Source of the DNA: Lithobates sylvaticus | Lineage: Eukaryota; Chordata; Amphibia; Anura; Ranidae | Reading direction: 5' to 3' | Length of the DNA: 64,000 bases | Assembly: GCA_028564925.1 (NCBI GenBank) | Contig: CM053033.1 | Location: forward strand, 209,126,642-209,190,641 | Part shown: positions 56,430-64,000 of the stretch, piece after piece | Layout of the letters: every line of letters begins with the position of its first letter | Position numbering within the stretch: position 1 is the first letter of the stretch | Notes under the pieces: model-generated | Told to the model about the DNA's origin: nothing | Databases searched by the model: none | What the model saw: the letters and a program-made list of their open reading frames with translations, nothing else | Position numbers and translations under genes: made by a program

Positions 56430-57835
56430 TAGATTTTTAGAATTAGAATTGAACTTTATTTAAAAGAAAAAACAAACAAACACAAAATTGTCAGGGGTTT
56501 CCAACTCTATAAAAAAAGTGATTTTGTCTTTATATATATATATAACACAAATACAAATAGACAAATATACATACATTAATGACATAATCATACCATCAGT
56601 CAATTTACAAATACATTATACAAGCTTACATAACAAAAAAAAAACACAACAACAAAACAAAACATAGGGAAAAATGATGGCAACACATAAAGATCATGTT
56701 TTGAAAGATTATTATGTCTTATTTATATTCTGCTTAAATTCCCATAGATCATTCTAATTTCCTGATGACTCCCTATAAGTCTTCCAGGGGGCCCAAACCT
56801 GACCGCATTTTTCATATGTATCCAATTCGTGTCCCAGGAGGATCTCCATCCTCTCAATGTAATCCATTTCCATTATCCATTCCTTCACTGATGGCGATTG
56901 TATTGATCACCAATGTCGCGGATAACCAATCTTGTTGCTGCTAACCAGTGTCTAAGTAGACCCTTTTTAATATTTTTATAGTAACCTGGGAGAATTGATA
57001 GTAGAGTATTTTGTGGTGTATTGGGACTAGCTCTCCTGTAACCGTAGTGTGCAGCTGCATGATCCTGTCCCAAAAATTATGAATTTGGGGGCTTTCCTAC
57101 CAAATGTGTATCAACAAACCCTTAGCAGAATGACACCACCAACATATGTCAGATGCATCCAGGTATATATGCTGCAGGGATGCTGGAAATCGATACCAAC
57201 GAGAAACAAGCTTATAGCTTGTTTCTTGGGCTTTAGTTGTCGGTGACAAGCAATGTGTGAGAATAAATGGTTTCTCCCACTCTTCTGCTCCAATTTGAAC
57301 ATTAAGATCGCATGCCCATTTATTTGTAAATTATGGGGGCTCAGGATGTTTTTTTTGCAATAAGAATCTTATATATTGCTGATAGAACATGTTTTGGTTT
57401 AGTACTTTGTAACAAAATAGACTCAAACTAATTTAGATCTCTATCAAAAGATTGGTTTAAGGGAGTAGAGGACAGGAATGACATTACTTGCTGATATTCC
57501 AACCATTGCATAAGTGAGGGCTGTTGTGTAGAAATGTAATTCATTATGGATGGAAGTTTGCCCTGACAGAGAATCTGGCTCACTCTTCGGTGAGACTCTT
57601 TGTTCCATATTAAAAACTGTAACCGATCTACTGCAGGTGGAAATTGAGGATTGCCAAATAAGGGTATCATGGGTCCTACTTGCGAAGGAAGCCCTAACCG
57701 CGAAATCGTTTTATACCAAATGCTCAATAATTGAGATGTAAGAAAAGGTAAAGAAGAGAGCATGTCTTGTTGAGTACCACAGCAAGATAAGTTTAACCAA
57801 GGAAGTGCCTGAAGATCAAACTTTAGATATATTTT
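56430..57835 (-). mobile_element. L1-type LINE, 5'-truncated
   Basis: The minus strand carries the end of ORF2 and a noncoding 3' part (56430-56880) without a clear poly-A tail. The 5' end near 57835 is truncated, as is usual for LINE insertions. Confidence 0.75.
56885..57763 (-). pseudogene. L1-type ORF2 C-terminal region
   Basis: Starts with PMIPLFGNPQFPPAVDRLQF and LQFLIWNKESHRRVSQI, then in shifted frames a CWWCHSAKGLLIHIWWESP segment (the C-x-C-x-H-type zinc knuckle region of L1 ORF2) and LLSILPGYYKNIKKGLLRHW. The order matches the region after the reverse transcriptase in L1 ORF2 proteins. The endonuclease and reverse transcriptase are absent. A stop follows FDRDLN at 57428 and further frame changes occur. 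Confidence 0.75.
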
Positions 57836-58156
57836 AAAGTGGAACTACACTTCACCTGAGCATCACAAGCCAAAGGAAACTCACACATCCATCCACGTCT
57901 CCATGCTTTATTTGGTTGAGGAATCACTTTGAAAAACACCCCCTAGCATTTCTGTTCGTGGCCATCTTGAGTAAGGGCAGATGATTCATGTAAAATTTTC
58001 TTCCTGGAATCCACCTGCCCCTAGCGCATGCATACAAGCAGGAGAGGGTGTGCTTGGCTGAGAAAGCCCTTCCTCCCCTACTGAAGACTACTGGGATATA
58101 TGATATAATTTACCTAGGCATTCAAATCAGGAAGTAACTGAGCAAATGTAAAAAAA
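57836..58156. other. Noncoding DNA
   Basis: Nothing recognised. Confidence 0.4.
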
Positions 58157-58160
58157 TTAA

Positions 58161-58891
58161 CCACTTGCCATCCGCGCTATGGCCGAATGACGGCCACAGC
58201 GCAGATCTCAATTCCCGGGAGGCCATCATATGACGGCCTCCTCTCTGCACGCTTCCTGCGCGCGCCCTGTAGGGCGTGCGCGGGGCGAGCTGTTATCACC
58301 GAGTCACTGAGACTCGGGTGATCAGCAATATGAGTAAGGGGCGGGTCCCGGCCCCTTACCATGTGATCAGCTGTTAGCCAATGACAGCTGATCACATGAT
58401 AAAAACAAAAGCTCGGTGATCGTTTTCTTTTTCTCCTCACGCTGACAGCGGAGGAGGAAAAAAAAGCCGATCACCGGCTTATCTTAAAGGGACATCGGTC
58501 CCACCTTGCAATCCCCACAAGTGCCACCTTGCCATCCCCATAAGTGCCACCTTGCCATCCCCAAAAGTGCCATCTTGCAATGCCCATAAGTGCCACCTGT
58601 CAATGACCATAAGTGCCACCTGTCAATGCCCACAACTGCCACCTGTCAATGCCCACCAGTGCCCCCTATCAATGCCCACCAGTGCTGCCAATCAGTGCCA
58701 CCTAAAAGTGCTGCCTATCAGTTTAACCCTTCAGTGCCCATCACTGCCACCCATAAGTGCCCATCACTGCGACCTATCGCTGCCCGTCACAGTGTTGTAT
58801 GACCGTGCAATTGTCATTCAAAGTGCGACAGCGCTGAAAGCTGAAATTGGTCTGGAAGGGAGGGGGGTTTAAGTGCCCAGTAAGCAAGTGG
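58161..58891. mobile_element. Family W element, complete, reversed orientation
   Basis: Starts CCACTTGCCATCCGCGC after TTAA (58157-58160) and ends AAGCAAGTGG before TTAA (58892-58895). The GGTAAGGGGC and ATCACATG words match 6540-6570 inverted. Contains a GTGCCACC tandem tract at 58500-58790. Confidence 0.8.
58500..58790 (+). repeat. GTGCCACC minisatellite
   Basis: About 13 variants of GTGCCACCTTGCCATCCCCA with 18-24 bp spacing. Confidence 0.85.
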
Positions 58892-59027
58892 TTAAGCAAA
58901 CTTGATATACTTTCCTATCCATTTACTAATGCTAGCAGTTTAAGGATTAAAAATAGTCAGTGCTGATTGAGAGAATGAAGTTCTGCTTTAAGTGTTAGGG
59001 AAAAGTGTTACATTTTCTGGTCAGGGT

Positions 59028-59350
59028 AAGGCTTCATGTACATGGGACGTTTTTTTTACCACCTCTCCTGAACGATTTAACTTGACAGATAGTAAGCCAT
59101 GTCCGTTTTGCCGCGTTTACATGCCGCGTTTTGTGGCTTTTTGCCCATTTGCGTTTTTTTTTTTCAAAATAGCCAAAAATTCAAAATGCCTGTAAACAAA
59201 ATGCGGCTAAAGGCGAGTTACCACGTTTAGCCGCGTTTAGAAGCACTTGAATTGCCTCTAAACTCAGTTTCTGAACCCATTTTTTTTGCGTTCCAAAAAA
59301 AGCCTCTAAACTCAACTGCCTAGAAATGCCTGTAAACGACCCTGTGTACA
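59028..59350. mobile_element. MITE-like element
   Basis: AAGGCTTCATGTACATGGGA at the left pairs loosely with CCTGTGTACATTCACT at the right. Inner GCCGCGTTTACATGCCGCG words. Noncoding. Confidence 0.45.
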
Positions 59351-59455
59351 TTCACTAATAAGATAACACAGAGGAGAGTTCAGGAGCAGTTGAAAAAAAT
59401 GCCCAACTGCTCCTAAACGTCTGTTTACCAGCAGCAGTGTACAGTGTACACGGCG

Positions 59456-59925
59456 GACAGATTGGACACTTTTGACACATTTTTGGGACCACTGACACTT
59501 ATACAGCGATCAGTGCTATACAAATGCACTGATTACTGTGTAAATGACACTGGTAGGAAAGGGGTTAACACTAGGGGGCAATTAAGGTGTTAAATGTGTT
59601 CCCTAACTGTATGGGGATAGGACTGAGTAGGAGAGGAGACATTTTGCTGTTCCTATGTAGTAGGAACAAACAACATGTCTCCTCTCCTCTGACAGCACTG
59701 GGATTTGTGTGTTTACACACACAAATCCCTGTGCTGGCGCTCGTACATGCGATCACGTGTGGCCGGTGGCAATCGCGACCACCGGCCACGTGCATCGGGT
59801 CCCCCACTGTGCAGCGAGCGTGCGCACCCTCTGGCGGCTCTTAAAGGAACCCTGTACCTGTAAGGGGTTTCGCACAGGGGAGCCATTCTGCCCCTGTATA
59901 TATACGCAAGCCGGTCGGGAACCAG
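59456..59925. mobile_element. Family W right-hand part
   Basis: TGACACTTATACAGCGATCA and AAATGCACTGATTACTGTGT match 54290-54345. It ends GGGAACCAG before TTAA (59926-59929). The left end is missing. Confidence 0.7.
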
Positions 59926-59929
59926 TTAA

Positions 59930-60420
59930 TACTTTTCTAAAAAGCTACTACAGCTACAAATTATCGAAAAAAAAGAGTGATTCAAGAAAGTAAACTAAAC
60001 ATAATGCTGTGCAATTTGAAAGGCTTTTTGTAGTGTATAAAAATGCATGCCAACATACATTGATGTGTATCAACACAAGTCGGCAAGCTTTATGATGCAC
60101 ATTGACAGGCATTCTAATGCATTTTGATGTGCTTCAATTGATTTCAATTGAATAAAACTGCATGAGAAAAATACATACAAAAAAATGTGAATTCAATCTA
60201 ACATTCTAAAGCCGTAAGTACCATCCTACGTTTTATTCCTTACTAACCAAAAGGTTTGGAGTTTTACTATTTTCACCTTGAAGAATGGCAAATCAAGTTG
60301 ACAATGACTAATGTTGCTCGACCAGTTGAATGCTGATATTGAATGTTTATAAAAGCCACAAATCTTACCAAAACCTAGGTGTAAAATGAAAAGTAATTCA
60401 GTGATGTTGTGCAGCCATAT
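59930..60420. other. AT-rich noncoding DNA
   Basis: ATGCATT-type words recur. No ends fixed. Confidence 0.35.
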
Positions 60421-60421
60421 A

Positions 60422-60863
60422 CAATGAGCAAAATTATAAACGCAACACTTTTGTGTTTGCCCCTATTTATCATGAGCCGAACGCAAAGATCTACAACTTT
60501 TTCTATGTACACAAAAGGTCAATTTCTCTCAAATATTGTTCACAAATCGGTCTAAATCTGTGTTAGTGAGCACTTCTCCTTTGCCGAGATAATCCATCCA
60601 AATCACTGGTGTGGCATATCCAGATGCTGATTAGACAGCATGATTATTGCACAGGTGTGCCTTAGGCTGGCCACAATAAAAGGCCACTCAAAAATGTGCA
60701 GTTTTACTGTATTGGGGGGGGGGGGGGGGGTTGTAATATTTTTAAACAATATTTGAGAGAAATAGGCTTTTTGTGTACATAGAAAAAGTCGTAGATCTTT
60801 GCGTTCAGCTCTTGATAAATAGGGCCAAACACAAAAGTGTTGCATGTATCATTTTGCTCAGTG
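60422..60863. mobile_element. Mariner-type palindromic MITE
   Basis: CAATGAGCAAAATTATAAAC and AACACTTTTGTGTTTGGCCC-type arms are inverted across the element, for example AAGATCTACAACTTTTTCTA against TAGAAAAAGTCGTAGATCTT. TA flanks it at 60420-60421 and 60864-60865. A G run lies at 60714-60730. Noncoding. Confidence 0.8.
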
Positions 60864-60865
60864 TA

Positions 60866-61194
60866 TTATATAACAGTAGGATTCATAAACATTATAGTTT
60901 TTTTTATAAAATAACTGCCAGGTTATTAAAGGACTTATAAAAAAAATTTCAGCAGGTGAAAGGCTGACGCAAGTACAGAGACCTTACTTTAAGCTGACGT
61001 GTCTTTAATCTAAATGTAGTGTTTGCAGCTAGGGTATAACCAGACCATGTGTTGTTTATGTTATTTGGGTTCAAAGACATTGGGCTTAATTAACGAAAGG
61101 CTATCACATGCAGTATTTGGGTCATATAAGTCATCATCAGCTGTCAATGGGCTTCCCAGTGGACAGCTGAGTAAAATAAAAAAAATATCGGCGG
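60866..61194. other. Noncoding DNA
   Basis: Nothing recognised. Confidence 0.4.
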
Positions 61195-61889
61195 GTAAAA
61201 AAATAAAAAATGGGGATATGACTGAGTAGGAGAGGAGACATTTCACTGTTCCTACATAATAGGAACAAACAACATGTCTCCTCTCCTCTGACAGCACAGG
61301 GATTTGTTGGATGGCCCCCCAGTCCATACCAGGTCCTTTGGGTCTAGATTTTTAGTTGAACCCCACAACAGAATAAATAAAACTGGGTGGAGCCCCCCCT
61401 CCTGAACCATACCAGGCCACATGCCCTCAACATCGGGGAGTGGGTGCTTTGGGACAGGGGGGCTCTGCCGGCTTTGTAATCATTTATTTTTTTTGCTGGG
61501 AAGCCTGAGATCGTTTCTTTTTTTTTTTTTTGTTGATCTTAGGTTTTCCAGTATAGAGGAGAGATATAGGGACTTATAGACCCCAGATCTCTCTGTAAAG
61601 AGGACCTGTCATGTCCTATTCCTATTACAAGGGATGTTTACATTCCTTGTAATAGGAATAAAAGTGATACAGAAGTAAACAAATAAAGGGAAAGGGAAAA
61701 AATAAAAATGTAAAAATAAAATAGACAATAGAAAAAAACAAAAGTGATCCTCGTGCTCGCACAAAGAAGCGAATGCATACGTAGGCCACGCCCATATGTG
61801 TAACCTGCATTCAAATCACACATGTGAGGCATTGCTGCCATCGTTAGAGCAAGAGCAATATTTATAGTGCTAGACCTCCGCTGTAACTC
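61195..61889. repeat. Composite interspersed repeats
   Basis: 61206-61305 matches 59611-59710 closely (GACTGAGTAGGAGAGGAGAC). 61310-61480 has the CCCCCCCTCCTGAACCATAC core seen at 2530. 61555-61880 is related to the repeat at 14160-15120 on the opposite strand. Noncoding. Confidence 0.6.
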
Positions 61890-61892
61890 TAA

Positions 61893-62318
61893 TGCGGCAT
61901 ACACACGGTCGGAATTTCCGATGGAAACAGTCTGATGGGAGCTTTTCAACGGATTTTCCGACCGTGTGTATGCCCATCGGTCTTTTTCTGTCGGAATTTC
62001 CGACGGACTTTGGATTGAGAACCTGTTCTCAATTTTTCCGACGGAAAACCTTTCTATCGGATTTTCCGATCGTGTGTATGCAATTCCGACACGTAAAATT
62101 CCGACGCATGCTCGGAAACAATTCGACGCATGCTCGGAAGCATTAAACTTCCCTTCTATAGTGCTGTCGAACGTGTTTTATGCCGCTTTGTTACAGACCG
62201 TCGGAATTTGGTGTGACCGTGTGTAGGCAAGACAGTTTGAGCGAAATTCCGTCGGAATTCCGACGGGAAAACCATCAGAGCTTTTTCCGACGAGAATTCC
62301 GACCGTGTGTACGCGGCA
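61893..62318. mobile_element. PIF/Harbinger-like MITE
   Basis: Ends TGCGGCATACACACGGTCGG and CCGACCGTGTGTACGCGGCA. TAA precedes (61890-61892) and TTA follows (62319-62321). 426 bp, rich in GGAATTTCCGA words. Confidence 0.85.
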
Positions 62319-62321
62319 TTA

Positions 62322-63474
62322 GTCATCAAATCCTTCAGGCACCAATGTTACACAATCTTTACTGAGGCAAAGAGCTTCGTGAAGAAGGTAAATCACAATG
62401 AAAATTTTAATGATTAATACTAACTGCAAACATGGCAATTTTCCAGCAGTTTCAAGCCAGTCAAGTGGCTTTTAATAACTAAGACAACTAACAGATCAAG
62501 GCAACTTTTTGTCAGCAATTTAGAATAATTCACAGTGTCAGAAAAACTGTTATTGTTGGTAAAAACCCTAACAGTAAACTTCTTTTTATTTTTAATGTAC
62601 CATTACATTAAAAATGTTGATGTGAGATGATTATTGAGTGCTCGTGGGTGACATCCTCAGATGATACGGAGCCAGTTGTTAGGACCTTCAGCAGTGTTTC
62701 AATAAAGAGCAGATACAGTAGATCTCCCTTTGTTGGGAGCTTACCCTTTGGTAAAAAGCTGTATATGGGGGCGCAACACCTGAACACTGGAAGAACTCTG
62801 TTTGCATTTGAATGTCACTGAGCCCTGGTTCACATTGATGCGATTTGGCATGGCAGCATCTGAATCGGTACGGCGCTGCACCGATTGCTAAAAGTAGTTT
62901 CTGTACTACTTTTGGAAATTTCAGGGTGCGATTTTCATCCTCTGAAATCACTCCCTGAGTCGGGACTTACATGCCGGAATGAAATCGTGCGAGTTCTGCC
63001 GAACTCGCACAATTTAATTTCAGTGTTGCCAACCTACCAGATTTAAATTCACTGACACAGCACCCAAAATTCACTGGCACAGCCACATTTTACTGGGATT
63101 TTCAAGAGTTACAAAATTATAGTTTTAAGTGCAAATTTCAGTATTTAGGCTACAAAGAAGTACATATTAACACTTGATTTTTTATATAGACTTGTCTTTG
63201 CAGTATGTTCAGTATTCACTTTCAGTAACATTTTAGGGTGCTGAAATCTCGTGTTTCTTGTTGTACATGAAGAGCATGTTTCTTTGTTTTCATTACATTT
63301 TTGTTGTTGGGTATAGATACACTTTAAAATTACATTCGCCTTTTTAGTTTTTTTTGGACAGAAAACTTTTTAAATGTGGTTCAAATTTCGTAAGAATTGT
63401 GGTGTGCACCGTTAAGAGGAGAAGGTTATGCTGACCTCCACTTCTGCAATTATTAGTTACCAGTACTTTCTGAC
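62322..63474. other. Noncoding with MITE-like ends
   Basis: GAGCCCTGGTTCACATTGAT at 62820 and CAGTGTTGCCAACCTACCAG at 63023 look like left ends of hAT-like MITEs. Partners were not found. No gene. Confidence 0.4.
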
Positions 63475-63477
63475 TAA

Positions 63478-63879
63478 TGCCCTGTACGCACAAGCGGAAA
63501 TTCCACCAGCAAAAGTCGGATGTGAGCTAGACATGTGCACAACAAAAAAATGTGTTTATTTTCGTTTCGTTTTTTTCGTTTCCGAAAAAAATTCGGTTTT
63601 TTTTGTTTCGTTTTTTTCGTTTCCATCGATTCGTAACGATTTGTACATTCGTAAGTCGTCGTTGTAAAATTCCTACGCATGCTCGGAAACAATTTGACGC
63701 ATGCTTAGAAGCATTGAACTTTATTTTCTCATAGTGTTGTACGTCACTGCGTTCTTGACGGTCGAAAGTTAGAGAACTTTTGTGTGCCCGTGTGTATGCA
63801 AGCCAAGCTTGAGCGGAATTCCATTGGAAAAACCATCCAAGATTTTTCTGACGGAAATTCCGCTCGTGTGTACAGGGCA
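63478..63879. mobile_element. PIF/Harbinger-like MITE with nested repeat
   Basis: Ends TGCCCTGTACGCACAAGC and GCTCGTGTGTACAGGGCA. TAA precedes and TTA follows. A TTCGTTTCG-rich repeat is inserted at about 63527-63656. Confidence 0.8.
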
Positions 63880-64000
63880 TTACTGTATAGAGAATTCAGG
63901 CTTTTTGTTGATGTTCATTTTCTTCATGCTTGTCCTAGCTCTGTTAAATATATCGAAATCTAATAAAAATTATATTTTGCAGCCTGACAGTCTATATTTG

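Noticed and set aside
58552-58872. Frame with repeated CQCP-type peptides
   Set aside because: By-product of the GTGCCACC tandem tract.

Overview
The window looks like repeat-dominated intergenic and intronic DNA from a vertebrate, most likely a ranid-type frog. The reasons are: many families of Tc1 transposons; Penelope-like retroelement tails carrying hammerhead-type ribozyme folds; a DIRS-type retroelement fossil; an L1-type LINE tail; and dense short elements whose ends and cores I recognise from memory of frog genomes. No tRNA, rRNA, CRISPR array or bacterial-type gene was seen. There is one assembly gap (51964-52417). Host-gene evidence is thin. The best case is two consecutive exons (16343-16471 and 17220-17336, + strand) that encode the C-terminal tail of an AGC-family protein kinase (PKC-like), the last exon carrying four 60-bp repeats. 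A possible terminal exon with a BESS-like motif lies at 51040-51342 (- strand).

Layout. 1-9.1 kb: single-copy AT-rich DNA, Tc1 fragments, a Penelope GIY-YIG fragment, and the first of many TTAA-flanked and TWA-flanked non-autonomous elements. 9.1-14.2 kb: a GC-rich foldback element, a 52-bp tandem repeat, then a nested stack in which one Tc1 copy is split by a Penelope tail (12-bp target duplication) and by a hAT-like element (perfect 8-bp target duplication). 15.3-17.6 kb: a Tc1 remnant directly upstream of the kinase exons. 19.06-21.92 kb: about 46 copies of a 62-bp minisatellite; 22.95-23.77 kb: a 31-bp minisatellite with a 269-bp higher-order period. 25-28 kb: hAT-like and TTAA-flanked elements. 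28.6-30.2 kb: an unclassified retroelement-like stretch. 31.2-39.4 kb: a head-to-head palindromic Tc1, a full-length but dead Tc1 and an internally deleted Tc1, with short elements inserted in them. 39.8-46 kb: palindromic elements, another Penelope tail with ribozyme, and a hAT-like element with an 8-bp duplication inside a Tc1 end. 44.9-51.3 kb: the most single-copy part, with possible conserved noncoding DNA. 52.4-64 kb: DIRS fossil, TTAA-flanked copies, L1 tail, more TWA-flanked elements and a mariner-type palindrome.

The elements do not form a pathway. What they give is a relative insertion history: Tc1 families are old hosts, and the TWA-flanked (PIF/Harbinger-like), TTAA-flanked (piggyBac-like) and hAT-like elements landed in them later. 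Family names come from recognised ends, target duplications and remembered consensus sequences. No search was run.
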